In this document: one piece after another, positions 54,492-63,286 of the stretch
Position numbering within the stretch: position 1 is the stretch's first letter
Layout: every line of letters starts with the position of its first letter
NCBI RefSeq assembly: GCF_000012325.1
Contig: NC_003910.7
Span: forward strand, 4,526,001-4,590,000
Direction of reading: 5' to 3'
DNA from: Colwellia psychrerythraea 34H
GTDB taxonomy: Bacteria > Pseudomonadota > Gammaproteobacteria > Enterobacterales > Alteromonadaceae
Length of the DNA stretch: 64,000 nt
Program-made: the position numbers and the translations under genes
Notes under the pieces: generated by a model
Databases searched by the model: none
What the model saw: the letters and a program-made list of their open reading frames with translations, nothing else
Told to the model about the DNA's origin: nothing

Positions 54492-55562
54492 TTGAAACTC
54501 TTTTCTTCAATCAAATATACAATTACAGCAATAAGTTACGGTGTCCTGATCGCTGTAGTGTTATTACTCCTAATACCTGGATTAGTTCCTGGCTTAAACG
54601 ATACCAGTTTAGCAACAAGCCTTTTTAAAGGTAGTCAAGCGCAACAAGCACCACTTTCATTTGCCAAAGCAGTTAGCATCGCTAGCCCTGCTGTTGTTAA
54701 TATTTATTCTCAACAAATTGAAGTGAATCCACAATACGGTCGAAAAGCGCGTAAAAGTACTCGCTTAGGCTCAGGCGTGATTATGGACACCCATGGTTAT
54801 ATATTGACTAACTTACACGTAATTCGCCAAGCAGACCTTATTCAGGTACTACTGCAAGATGGCCAGATATATCCAGCCGAGTTGATAGGTTTTGACCATT
54901 ATACTGACTTAGCGGTTCTCAAAGTCAATGTTAACAACTTGCCTGTAATCCCACAAAAGGAGCAGCAAACATCGCTAGTTGGTGATATTGTTCTTGCGAT
55001 TGGTAACCCACTAAATTTAGGTCAAACAGTGACTCAAGGCATTATTAGTGCAACAGGCCGTAATGGTTTGAGTAACACTAGCTATTTAGAGTTTTTACAA
55101 ATGGATGCTGCCATCAATGAAGGAAATTCCGGTGGAGCACTTATCAACAGTAATGGTATTTTAGTCGGCATTAATTCAAGAAAATTCACCCAGTCAAATC
55201 CACAATTATCAATCCAAGGCATTTTCTTTGCTGTACCTTATCAATTGGCTTACAAGGTAATGCGACAAATCATTGAAAATGGCAAAGTGGTACGAGGTTG
55301 GTTAGGTATTTCCACTAACCGTTACCATAAAGAACTAAAAGGCTTTGTTATTGAAGAAGTCATGGATAATAGCCCTGCAAAAGCAGCGGGAATACAAGTT
55401 GGCGATGTAGTTTATCAGATCGATAATGAGTCGATTAATAGCGTAACTGGTGCCTTAGATATTATTGCTGAAACCCAGCCAAATACAGAGCTAACCTTCA
55501 AGATTTACCGACAAGGTAATACCATAGAAGCTAAGGTAAAAATCATTGAATTAAGAAACTAA
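54492..55562 (+). CDS. degS: Site-1 protease DegS, inner-membrane sensor for sigma-E pathway
   Basis: HtrA-type protease anchored by an N-terminal membrane segment (ISYGVLIAVVLLLLIPGL), with periplasmic catalytic domain and a single PDZ domain. The triad is His109 (TNLHVIR), Asp139 (YTDLAVLKV) and Ser213 (NEGNSGGALIN). In E. coli it senses misfolded porin C termini and cleaves RseA, releasing sigma-E. The 356 residues match this family. The start codon is TTG with weak ribosome-binding context, suggesting low expression; no in-frame ATG precedes the membrane segment. rseA is not in the window. Confidence 0.94.
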   Translation: MKLFSSIKYTITAISYGVLIAVVLLLLIPGLVPGLNDTSLATSLFKGSQAQQAPLSFAKAVSIASPAVVNIYSQQIEVNPQYGRKARKSTRLGSGVIMDTHGYILTNLHVIRQADLIQVLLQDGQIYPAELIGFDHYTDLAVLKVNVNNLPVIPQKEQQTSLVGDIVLAIGNPLNLGQTVTQGIISATGRNGLSNTSYLEFLQMDAAINEGNSGGALINSNGILVGINSRKFTQSNPQLSIQGIFFAVPYQLAYKVMRQIIENGKVVRGWLGISTNRYHKELKGFVIEEVMDNSPAKAAGIQVGDVVYQIDNESINSVTGALDIIAETQPNTELTFKIYRQGNTIEAKVKIIELRN

Positions 55563-55602
55563 TTTAAGCCACAACAAATCAATTTAGATACTCATAAAAA
55601 AA

Positions 55603-55636
55603 AGGCAGACGGTATTTATACCGTCTGCCTTTTTTG
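55603..55636 (+). terminator. Strong terminator after degS
   Basis: AGGCAGACGGTA pairs with TACCGTCTGCCT (12 bp) around a 4-nt loop, flanked by A and T runs; usable in both directions. It separates degS from the convergent dsbA. Confidence 0.92.
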
Positions 55637-55705
55637 TTAACTACCTTTATTAACTTTTTATATTAACTGATAGTAATACCAACTAAACGCTATTGGTTAT
55701 AGCGC

Positions 55706-56350
55706 TTATGAGTCTAATTCAAGTAAGTATTTTACTAAATTTTGGTAGTCTTGCTCAAAATTGTTACGATCTAATTTTGCCGGATCAATTTTATATTTAC
55801 CATTAACAATAATCGTTGGTACGCCGGTTAATACACGTTTAGCCGTCATATTTTCTTGATACTTTTTCATTGTTTTCGCTTGTGAATTAACACTAAAGCT
55901 TTTCATCAATTTATCAAACTTGTCGCCGTCAGCACCATTTAATACAAAGATATTACGCAAATCTTTTTCTGTCGTAATCACAGCACGTTGTACATGGATA
56001 TAGTTAAATACTGCACCAATTAATTTATCTGAATCACCTAATTGTTCTGCGACCACGGTAGCCTTAGTGATCATTTGTTGAATTTTAGGGCTAGCTGCTC
56101 GAAGAAAATCAACATGATTACGTTCAAATGAGGCATCTTCAGGTAAGCTCTTTTTAAGACTATGCATGATAGGCTCAAATTTAAAGCAGTGACCACAATA
56201 TACTGAGAAGTATTCTCTCACTTCTTTTTTCTTAGTTACCGTTTCATTCACTTTAGTATATTGCTCACCCTCAGTGTATTGTGCAGCTGCGGCGTTTACC
56301 GATAAAGCCAACAACGGCATTAACAAAAGAGATTTTAGTAATTTATTCAT
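55706..56350 (-). CDS. dsbA: Thiol:disulfide interchange protein DsbA
   Basis: Periplasmic disulfide oxidase of 214 residues. The signal peptide is MNKLLKSLLLMPLLALSVNA, cleaved near AAA-Q at residue 23-24. The active site is YCGHCFKFEP (Cys52-Gly-His-Cys55), and the cis-Pro loop is TGVPTIIVNGKYKI. E. coli DsbA has CPHC; the CGHC dipeptide is that of PDI, so the redox potential could be less oxidising. srkA precedes it by 83 nt in the same direction, the yihE-dsbA arrangement of E. coli. Confidence 0.93.
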   Translation of the reverse strand: MNKLLKSLLLMPLLALSVNAAAAQYTEGEQYTKVNETVTKKKEVREYFSVYCGHCFKFEPIMHSLKKSLPEDASFERNHVDFLRAASPKIQQMITKATVVAEQLGDSDKLIGAVFNYIHVQRAVITTEKDLRNIFVLNGADGDKFDKLMKSFSVNSQAKTMKKYQENMTAKRVLTGVPTIIVNGKYKIDPAKLDRNNFEQDYQNLVKYLLELDS

Positions 56351-56433
56351 TATTATTTCCTAAAGTAAAATTGCCCTATTACAGTAACTAACCTAAGTAA
56401 TTTACATTACTTATTCATTATCCGTAATTAAGG

Positions 56434-57420
56434 CTAAAAATTATTCAAACTTAACGGCGGTTGTTGCAGTGCTGACATTTGCTCTTTAAGCATTAGTATC
56501 TGCTGCTCCCAGTACTTCTCAGTATTAAACCATGGAAAGTTTTGTGGGAAAGCTGGATCATGCCAACGTTTACATAACCACGCCATGTAATTAACAACGC
56601 GCATAGTTCTTAGTGATTCTATCAAAAGAAGCTGGTCATTTTCAAACGTAAAGAACTCCTCATACCCCATTAATAGTGTATCAAGTTGTAACAGCTGCTG
56701 TTGTCTATCACCTGATAGCATCATCCAAAGGTCTTGAATAGCAGGTCCTGTTCGACAATCATCTAAGTCAACAAAGTGAGGTCCTTCATCACGCCATAAA
56801 ATATTACCTGCGTGACAATCACCGTGTAAGCGAATTTGTTGCATGCCTTGTGCAGGTAAATACTGCTCAGCTGCTACCGCAATGACTTGGTCCAAAATAG
56901 TAAAAAAGGCTGTCGTTAAACTCTTGGGTACATAATTTGAAGCTTTGATAGTTTCACGCGCTTGAAAAAGCAATTCATCACTGTTGAAATCTGGTCGTTG
57001 TATGAAATCATTCTGCGACGAGACAGCATGGATGCGCGCAATGAAGCGCCCCATCCATTCTAACTGGTTAAGATTATCAACCTCAAAAATACGTCCACCT
57101 CGACAAGGAAATACCGCAAAATGATAACCTTGATGCTCAAATAAACTTTGTCCATTTATTTTAAGTGGTGCAACAATCGGTAACTCTTGTTCCTCCAACT
57201 CAAAAGAAAAGTCATGCTCTTCATTTATTTGCGCAAGCTGCCAACGCTGCGGCCGATAGAATTTAGTTACATATTTAACTAAATTATCATCATGAAATTG
57301 ATAAACACGGTTCTCATAGCTATTAAGCGCTAATAAACCACTATCAACACTAAAACCAGCACTCTCTAAGCCATCAATTATTAAATCTGGTGACAAGGCA
57401 CTGAAATCAAATGATGCCAT
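56434..57420 (-). CDS. srkA: Stress response kinase SrkA (YihE)
   Basis: Cytosolic Ser/Thr kinase of the aminoglycoside-phosphotransferase fold, 328 residues. Visible are YENRVYQFHDDNLVKYVTKFYRP (ATP-lobe lysine region, quoted only as ENRVYQFHDDNLV), the catalytic loop IRLHGDCHAGNILW (HGDxHxxN) and the DFG-like FVDLDDC. It is known in E. coli to counter stress-induced death. It overlaps ccoG by 1 nt (TAATG) and is followed by dsbA, so a ccoG-srkA-dsbA transcript is plausible. Confidence 0.93.
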   Translation of the reverse strand: MASFDFSALSPDLIIDGLESAGFSVDSGLLALNSYENRVYQFHDDNLVKYVTKFYRPQRWQLAQINEEHDFSFELEEQELPIVAPLKINGQSLFEHQGYHFAVFPCRGGRIFEVDNLNQLEWMGRFIARIHAVSSQNDFIQRPDFNSDELLFQARETIKASNYVPKSLTTAFFTILDQVIAVAAEQYLPAQGMQQIRLHGDCHAGNILWRDEGPHFVDLDDCRTGPAIQDLWMMLSGDRQQQLLQLDTLLMGYEEFFTFENDQLLLIESLRTMRVVNYMAWLCKRWHDPAFPQNFPWFNTEKYWEQQILMLKEQMSALQQPPLSLNNF

Positions 57421-58883
57421 TAGCGTTTATTAAAAAATCGGCTTTCTTGCTCGATTCTTGCCTCACTTTCTGGTGAAACTTGTTCTACAACAAAGGTAAT
57501 ATTACTCATGTACTTTTCCAATTCATAAGGATCAACCGAAATACTGATAGGTAGTGTGTAGACTGTCGCAGCCTCAACCACCACTTCTTGTTTACCATGC
57601 CACTGGGTATTTTCAATACCTTTTACAGAAAGTTTATAAGTATTATCTGTTTGTGACATATTAAGAATTTTTAAGGTATAAACATTCTCAATGTCACCAT
57701 TAAAGTTTTCTCTTGCTAACTCAGTGCGATCGCGAATGATATCTAACGATAAAGGTACACGATTAACAATTTCGAGTATTAACATGGTACTCATGATAAC
57801 AAGCAAGACCGCATAACCAATAAGCTTAGAACGAACTAAGTGAACTTTCTTGCCTTGCAATTCATGCTCTGTAGTATAACGAATGAGACCTTGAGGATAA
57901 TTCATCTTATCCATAACGCCCGAACAAGCATCAACACAAGAACCACAGTTAATACATTCATATTGCAAGCCGTTACGAATATCGATACCGGTAGGGCAAA
58001 CCTCAACACATAAATTACAATCTATACAGTCGCCAAGTCCCATCGCCTTATGATCTTGTTTTCGACCACGAGCACCTCGTCCCTCACCACGTTCAACATC
58101 ATACGCAACAGTTAAAGTATCTTTATCAAACATAGCTGACTGAAAGCGCGCATAAGGGCACATGTGCAAACAGACAGTCTCTCGCATCCAACCCGCATTG
58201 CCATAGGTGGCAAAGGTGAAGAAAGCTAAAATTCCCGCCATCATCACACTGGTATCGAAAGTAAAGACATCAACGAATAGCTCTTGCATCGGTGAAAAAT
58301 AACCAGCAAATGTCATCGCGGTAAACAAGGAAAATAATAACCAAGCACTATGTTTTAAGGTTTTTCGAATAACCTTATTACCCGTCACTTTTTGCCCATC
58401 TAGCTTCCTGCGCTGGTTAGCCGTACCTTCAATTTTTTCTTCAAACCATATGAAAATGAAAGTCCAAACGGTTTGTGGGCACATATAGCCACACCAAACA
58501 CGACCTAAAAAAGTGGTAACAAAAAAGAGGAGAAATGCACCTAAGATAAAAAACCATGCCAATAAGGTTAAATCTTGTGGCCAGAGTGTTAAGTTAAAGA
58601 TGGTAAAGCGTTGTTCACTGATGTCGAACAATATAGCTTGATGACCATTGAACTGAAGCCAAGGAAGAATTAAAAAGAAAGCAAAATAAACCAAGTTCAT
58701 ACGCTGTCTTAGCTTTTGGAAAAAACCAGATACTTTACGAACATATATTTGGTCACCTGGCTTATAACGTTCTTTACCAGTATTTTTACTGCCATGAATT
58801 TTGACGTTTTTGATTGGGATATGCTGCTCTACCACAGGCTTATTTGTCTTAGGCGTAGAGGATGATTGGTCGTTTGCTCTCAC
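57420..58883 (-). CDS. ccoG: Cytochrome c oxidase accessory protein CcoG (FixG/RdxA)
   Basis: Membrane ferredoxin-like protein of 487 residues needed for copper delivery to cbb3-type oxidase in other bacteria. It has about five membrane segments, with RVWCGYMCPQTVW in an early loop, two 4Fe-4S binding stretches (CIDCNLCVEVCPTG and CINCGSCVDACSGV), and a periplasmic Ig-like C-terminal domain (FixG_C, VVVEAATVYTLPISI). No ccoNOP/ccoS genes are in the window. The upstream flank at 58884-59057 is the divergent promoter region with the next gene. Confidence 0.94.
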   Translation of the reverse strand: MRANDQSSSTPKTNKPVVEQHIPIKNVKIHGSKNTGKERYKPGDQIYVRKVSGFFQKLRQRMNLVYFAFFLILPWLQFNGHQAILFDISEQRFTIFNLTLWPQDLTLLAWFFILGAFLLFFVTTFLGRVWCGYMCPQTVWTFIFIWFEEKIEGTANQRRKLDGQKVTGNKVIRKTLKHSAWLLFSLFTAMTFAGYFSPMQELFVDVFTFDTSVMMAGILAFFTFATYGNAGWMRETVCLHMCPYARFQSAMFDKDTLTVAYDVERGEGRGARGRKQDHKAMGLGDCIDCNLCVEVCPTGIDIRNGLQYECINCGSCVDACSGVMDKMNYPQGLIRYTTEHELQGKKVHLVRSKLIGYAVLLVIMSTMLILEIVNRVPLSLDIIRDRTELARENFNGDIENVYTLKILNMSQTDNTYKLSVKGIENTQWHGKQEVVVEAATVYTLPISISVDPYELEKYMSNITFVVEQVSPESEARIEQESRFFNKR

Positions 58884-59057
58884 GATAAATCCTTGTTAAG
58901 CGAAAAATAACTACTAAAAATATGACTAACTGGCTACAAGCTAGTATCAAAAAGATAAATGATTTTATTAACAAAAGCCGACAATAGCTAATAATTTATA
59001 CCTTAAAACAACTAATTAATATAAAATCGACTCTTCTCATTTATTATATGGCATCTT

Positions 59058-59414
59058 ATGAAGCATTTATTGATCTTAATCGTGGCCGCATCACTCTATT
59101 TACATTTCTATCCAAACGAGAAAGTAACTGAGTTTTATAACGAGCAGAAGCAAGCTCTGCTTGATGGTTTCGGTGAATTCAGTGATACTAAAGTCCGTTT
59201 GAAAGCCGATAAGATTTATCTAGATTTAGAAAGTGAGCTAGAGAATTTTTCAGAGAAAGAAGTTGAGCGATTAAAAGAAATCACCTCGTCAAGGGATAAT
59301 GTAAAGGCATTTTACTTAAGCATTTGTAAAACCGATACCAGAGACATTGATTTTCATATTACCAATGAAAAGAAAGTTTGTTCAACTATAGATCGTTATA
59401 CAAGCATGCTTTAA
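59058..59414 (+). CDS. Uncharacterised small exported or anchored protein
   Basis: A 118-residue protein I do not recognise. It starts with a hydrophobic stretch (MKHLLILIVAASLYLHFYP), a signal peptide or membrane anchor, followed by a helical, charged body with heptad-like ELESELENFSEKEVERLKEI. Two cysteines (SICKTDT, KKVCSTI) near the C terminus could form a disulfide. No strong ribosome binding site is seen. It is divergent from ccoG and convergent with hutF. Confidence 0.6.
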   Translation: MKHLLILIVAASLYLHFYPNEKVTEFYNEQKQALLDGFGEFSDTKVRLKADKIYLDLESELENFSEKEVERLKEITSSRDNVKAFYLSICKTDTRDIDFHITNEKKVCSTIDRYTSML

Positions 59415-59461
59415 ATCTTAGATTTAAAGCACATTCCCCAGATCTATAGATATAAACAATA

Positions 59462-60856
59462 CTAGCTAGCAGATAACCTAACGAGTAAGTTAGCAAAGTT
59501 ATCGCTCGCTTGCTCTTGTTCAACATGCTGTTGCGCTTTTATTTGCCACACACCATTAACCATCACATCTGACACTGGATTTTGCTGACTCGCAAAAATC
59601 ATACTATCAAGTAACTGTTGGCTAGCACTGGCAAATAACTTGGTTTTATCCTTGTCCAGTACTAATAAGTCAGCCTGCTTGCCAATGGCTAAACTTCCGG
59701 TATTGCTATTGGTACTCTGCGCTCCACCTATTGCCGCTTGCTGCCATAAATTTTGCCCAACGGAAGCCTGTTCATCTGTAGCTAAAATAGCACGTTGTTG
59801 CTTAATTAGGCGCTGTGCATATTCAAGCCAACGTAATTCCTCAATCGGGTTTACTGAAATGTGGCTATCAGAGCCAATGGCTATAGTGCCTTTATCTGCT
59901 AGAAACTCTGTCGTTGGGAAAATTCCATCACCTAAATTAGCTTCAGTTGTCGGACAAATTCCTGCAATAGCCTCTTTAGCGATAATGCCTTTTCTTTCTG
60001 CTTCGTCAATATGCGTTGCATGAATTAAACACCAATGCTTATCAAGTTCGACATTATCAAGCAGCCACTGCACTGGTCTTTGGCCAAAATGGGCCAAACA
60101 ATCATCAACTTCTTTTTGTTGCTCACTAATATGAATATGAATTGGGGCTTGATTGTCTAAGCTACGCACATGTTTCACCGCACTAAGTAATGATGTTTTA
60201 TCAACGGCACGTAGAGAGTGAGGCGCAATACCCACATTAGTATTCGAATATTGTTCACTTAAGGTGAAACAATCACTGACTAATTGATTAAATTGCTCAG
60301 TAGAATTGATAAATCGCTTTTGTCCATCACTCGGCGTTTGTTCACCAAAGCCACTGTGTTGATAAAGTACAGGTAACAAGGTCAAACCTATACCAGACTC
60401 TTTTGCGGCATCAAAAATAGCTTGTGCCATCGTTGCTAAGCTAGCTGACTTGTCTGTAGTAACACTAGAATTATAAGTACTACCATCTATATCATGATGT
60501 AAATAATGAAATTCGGCGACACGGGTATAACCCATTTTTAGCATTTCAATATACAGCTGCTTCGCAATATTTTTAGCATCAAGCTCGGTTAGCTGTGCCA
60601 AAAATTGATACATGATTTTTCGCCACGTCCAAAAACTGTCTTGTCCTTCACTGCCTTGCTCACTAAAACCTGCAAAAGCGCGCTGAAAAGCGTGTGAATG
60701 ACAATTAACCATGCCAGGAATCACAGCACCTTTAGCTATTTCCGCGCCTTCAATCTTGCCTGCATCTACGGCAGTGATTATGCCCTGCTCTATCGTGATA
60801 GTTTGTTTACTTGCCCAACCATCGTTTAATAAAATATTCTCTGCGTATAGTTTCAT
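59462..60856 (-). CDS. hutF: Formimidoylglutamate deiminase
   Basis: Zinc amidohydrolase of the five-step histidine degradation route, converting N-formimidoylglutamate to N-formylglutamate. The 464 residues show the metal-binding VNCHSHAFQRAFAG (HxH), HIHISEQQKEVDDC, CLIHATHIDE and the catalytic Asp in AIGSDSHISVNPIEELRWLE. The product is the substrate of the HutG enzyme encoded 90 nt upstream, so the two genes complete the pathway's last two steps. hutH, hutU and hutI are not in the window. Confidence 0.94.
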   Translation of the reverse strand: MKLYAENILLNDGWASKQTITIEQGIITAVDAGKIEGAEIAKGAVIPGMVNCHSHAFQRAFAGFSEQGSEGQDSFWTWRKIMYQFLAQLTELDAKNIAKQLYIEMLKMGYTRVAEFHYLHHDIDGSTYNSSVTTDKSASLATMAQAIFDAAKESGIGLTLLPVLYQHSGFGEQTPSDGQKRFINSTEQFNQLVSDCFTLSEQYSNTNVGIAPHSLRAVDKTSLLSAVKHVRSLDNQAPIHIHISEQQKEVDDCLAHFGQRPVQWLLDNVELDKHWCLIHATHIDEAERKGIIAKEAIAGICPTTEANLGDGIFPTTEFLADKGTIAIGSDSHISVNPIEELRWLEYAQRLIKQQRAILATDEQASVGQNLWQQAAIGGAQSTNSNTGSLAIGKQADLLVLDKDKTKLFASASQQLLDSMIFASQQNPVSDVMVNGVWQIKAQQHVEQEQASDNFANLLVRLSAS

Positions 60857-60945
60857 ATTGCTCTACTAATTTACTCTACTGAATTTGTTATTTGGAATTA
60901 CCTGAGTAATTTGCCATAAAGATGAAATCAATCTCGCTATATCAC

Positions 60946-61734
60946 TTATTTCTCTCGAGTGAAATCAACTAAACACTGTACAAATATCTGTAATTTATCT
61001 TTTATTTTTTCTGCTTTATCTTCATTGTAATGATCACTTGGTTCATCCATATAAGTTCGTTGTGATAACTCTAACTGAAGCGCATGTATATTCTCTGCTG
61101 GATTACCATAACCACGCGTAATGTATCCGCCCTTAAAGCGGCCATTTATCACCGTAGAATAAGGCGATAAATCAAGGTTTTCGATTTTATTAATCAGTTC
61201 AGTACTACAACTTACACCATTAGCACTACCAAAATTAAAGTCAGGCAATTGACCCTCAAAGAAACGAGGTACATGTGACAATATTGAGTGAGCATCAAGT
61301 AAGACAACTCTGCCATATTGTGCTTTCATATCGGCTAACGTATTTTTTAAGGCTTGGTGATAAGGTTGCCAGTAGCCGTCAATTCTTCGCTTAATTTCCG
61401 CTTCATCAGGTTCTTTACCCGTTATATACAATGGAGATAAATCAAATGAGGTCGTTGGGCAAAGCTCTGTGCTGTTTGCTCCTGGGTATAAATTTATACC
61501 ATCAATATTTCGATTTAAATCGATAACATAGCGACTGTATTTAGGTTTAATAATATAAATACCAAGATCTTGAGCAAAATCATAGAGCTTATCCATATAC
61601 CAATCGGTATCAGGGACCTGATGACCAGTCTTTGTCATGTTACAGGCAATACTCTCGGGAACTAATTGCCCGTTATGCGGCATGCTGATTAGCATAGCAA
61701 TATTACCCGTGACCAAGTCATAACTTGTATTCAT
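60946..61734 (-). CDS. hutG: N-formylglutamate deformylase
   Basis: Releases formate and glutamate from N-formylglutamate. The 262 residues belong to the FGase/N-formylglutamate amidohydrolase family: VTGNIAMLISMPHNGQLVPE with the zinc His, DTDWYMDKLYDFA, YSRYVIDLNRNIDG, LLDAHSILSHVPRFFEG, and GNPAENIHALQLELSQRTYMDE, of which GNPAENIHALQLELS is characteristic. First gene of the hutG-hutF pair. A HutC-like palindrome lies 31 nt upstream of its start. Confidence 0.93.
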   Translation of the reverse strand: MNTSYDLVTGNIAMLISMPHNGQLVPESIACNMTKTGHQVPDTDWYMDKLYDFAQDLGIYIIKPKYSRYVIDLNRNIDGINLYPGANSTELCPTTSFDLSPLYITGKEPDEAEIKRRIDGYWQPYHQALKNTLADMKAQYGRVVLLDAHSILSHVPRFFEGQLPDFNFGSANGVSCSTELINKIENLDLSPYSTVINGRFKGGYITRGYGNPAENIHALQLELSQRTYMDEPSDHYNEDKAEKIKDKLQIFVQCLVDFTREK

Positions 61735-61760
61735 ACTATCCCCTAAAATTGACTACCAAT

Positions 61761-61780
61761 CAAATTGTATATACAACTTG
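61761..61780. promoter_or_regulatory. HutC-like operator in front of hutG
   Basis: CAAATTGTATATACAACTTG: a perfect 12-bp palindrome TTGTATATACAA with further symmetric outer bases (CAA/TTG). It resembles the TTGTATATACAA-type operators of the GntR-family repressor HutC, which responds to urocanate. The location 31-50 nt upstream of hutG fits repression. hutC is not in the window. Confidence 0.8.
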
Positions 61781-61891
61781 GTGACAGCTAATTTATCACG
61801 CGTTAGTTACTCTGAGCAAGGACAGATGGAATTCTTTTCTTTTGCTCGTTTTAATCTGAGAATTTTGATATGTTGTTAATTCACCTTTGTA

Positions 61892-61928
61892 ATAGGTGCT
61901 ACCTATTACATTGATAGGTTTAATAGAT
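61892..61928 (+). promoter_or_regulatory. OxyR binding site upstream of the peroxiredoxin-glutaredoxin gene
   Basis: ATAG-GTGCTAC-CTAT-TACATTG-ATAG-GTTTAAT-AGAT fits the E. coli OxyR consensus (ATAGnTnnnAnCTAT twice, spaced by seven) in the first three tetrads and all four inner T/A positions. Only the last tetrad differs (AGAT for CTAT). It abuts a -35 element. Confidence 0.85.
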
Positions 61929-61957
61929 TTTACTTAAAATAGTTGAGCTATCATAAT
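61929..61957 (+). promoter_or_regulatory. Sigma-70 promoter of the peroxiredoxin-glutaredoxin gene
   Basis: TTTACT (61929-61934) and CATAAT (61952-61957) with a 17-nt spacer, directly after the OxyR site. A weak -35 next to the box is usual for OxyR-activated promoters. The transcript would start near 61964, about 65 nt before the ATG. Confidence 0.65.
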
Positions 61958-62029
61958 AGCTGCATCTTAACGAATTGAGTCAAGTAGTTACTTGGCAAAG
62001 AATGACAACTAACCCTAAAGGATTTCATT

Positions 62030-62758
62030 ATGTTTACTGATATTACCGGCCAAAAAGTCCCTTCAGTTACCTTTCCAATTATAGCTGATGACACATGGAG
62101 TACTCGCAATTCAGAGGAAATTTTTGCCAACAAAACCGTAGTAGTTTTTTCATTACCTGGTGCATTTACACCAACGTGTTCATCATCTCACCTGCCACGA
62201 TATAACGAATTAGCGACTAAATTCTCAGCCAACGGCGTTGATGAAATTATTTGTATTTCTGTAAATGATACCTTTGTAATGAATGCTTGGGCAAAAGATC
62301 AAGACGCCGATAACATTAGTTTCATTCCTGATGGTAATGGTGAATTTACACAAGGCATGGGTTTATTAGTTGATAAAGCGGCAATAGGATTCGGCAAACG
62401 CAGCTGGCGCTATGCTATGTTAGTTAAAAATGGTGTTATTGAAAAAATGTTTATTGAACCTGATTTACCAGGAGACCCATTTGAAGTATCTGATGCTGAT
62501 ACCATGCTTAACTTCATCAACCCTGAAGCAGTTCAAAGCACTGAAGTGGCGATTTTCACCAAACATGGTTGTTCTCACTGCACTAAAGCTAAAGCATTAT
62601 TAGCTGAGCAAGGTTTACAGTATGAAGAATTAGTATTAGGTGAAGACACAACAATCACGGCAATGCGTGCTATTTCAAATGCTGATACTACACCACAGAT
62701 ATTTATCGATGGTAAACATATTGGCGGTAATGATGAATTAGTAAAGCACTTTAGCTAG
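62030..62758 (+). CDS. Peroxiredoxin-glutaredoxin hybrid (PGdx)
   Basis: Cytosolic peroxidase with its own glutaredoxin reductant domain, 242 residues. The Prx5-like part has the peroxidatic Cys50 in LPGAFTPTCSSSHLPR. The glutaredoxin domain begins near residue 171, with its active site HGCSHCTKAK (Cys181, Cys184; classical glutaredoxins have CPYC, H. influenzae PGdx CPFC) and TTPQIFIDGKHIGG. Such hybrids reduce H2O2 and alkyl hydroperoxides using glutathione. Regulation by OxyR is supported by the upstream box. A ribosome binding site (AAAGGA) precedes the ATG. Confidence 0.94.
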   Translation: MFTDITGQKVPSVTFPIIADDTWSTRNSEEIFANKTVVVFSLPGAFTPTCSSSHLPRYNELATKFSANGVDEIICISVNDTFVMNAWAKDQDADNISFIPDGNGEFTQGMGLLVDKAAIGFGKRSWRYAMLVKNGVIEKMFIEPDLPGDPFEVSDADTMLNFINPEAVQSTEVAIFTKHGCSHCTKAKALLAEQGLQYEELVLGEDTTITAMRAISNADTTPQIFIDGKHIGGNDELVKHFS

Positions 62759-62805
62759 TACGTATTTAGACTATTAAAGCACTAAAAAACTAAGCTATAC
62801 CCCAA

Positions 62806-62846
62806 TAAAAACACAATAATGATATACTCTCGTTATTGTGTTTTTT
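62806..62846 (+). terminator. Terminator after the PGdx gene
   Basis: AAACACAATAA pairs with TTATTGTGTTT (11 bp, loop of about 14 nt) followed by T residues; usable in both directions. Confidence 0.85.
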
Positions 62847-62906
62847 GTTTACATGCTACTACTAGTTCTCAATAGCTAGTAACAATGTTACTTATTGGAA
62901 TAAATA

Positions 62907-63158
62907 ATGGATAACCAGCCTTATAACCCTCTTCATGGCCTAACTCTCAAGACCATAGTTACTGAATTAGAAGCCTACTTTGGTTTTGAAACGTTAGGTA
63001 AAACAATCAAAATTAAATGTTTTACTGATGACCCAAGTATTCAATCTACATTAAAGTTTCTGCGTAAAACGCCGTGGGCTAGAGAAAAGGTTGAGCAGCT
63101 TTACATTAAAAATAAAATTAAAATTCAAAATTCATTTGAATCAGGTGATTTGGATTAG
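62907..63158 (+). CDS. VF530-type putative DNA-binding protein (DUF2132)
   Basis: An 83-residue protein matching the VF530 family of marine gammaproteobacteria: NPLHGLTLKTIVTELEAYFG, INIKCF-like IKIKCFTDDPSIQSTLKFLR and KTPWAREKVEQLYI. The family has an NMR-defined SAP-like/helical fold proposed to bind DNA. Its regulatory role is not known. It stands alone between the PGdx terminator and purU. Confidence 0.85.
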   Translation: MDNQPYNPLHGLTLKTIVTELEAYFGFETLGKTIKIKCFTDDPSIQSTLKFLRKTPWAREKVEQLYIKNKIKIQNSFESGDLD

Positions 63159-63286
63159 GTCGACAGATTCATTCGCATCTCTGGCTACTAATTTAATAAG
63201 ATATAGGATCAAAGTACTGGTATTGCAACGAAAAATATCTAATGATGGCGGTAATACTAATTACTAAATAGGCACATAAGTACATT

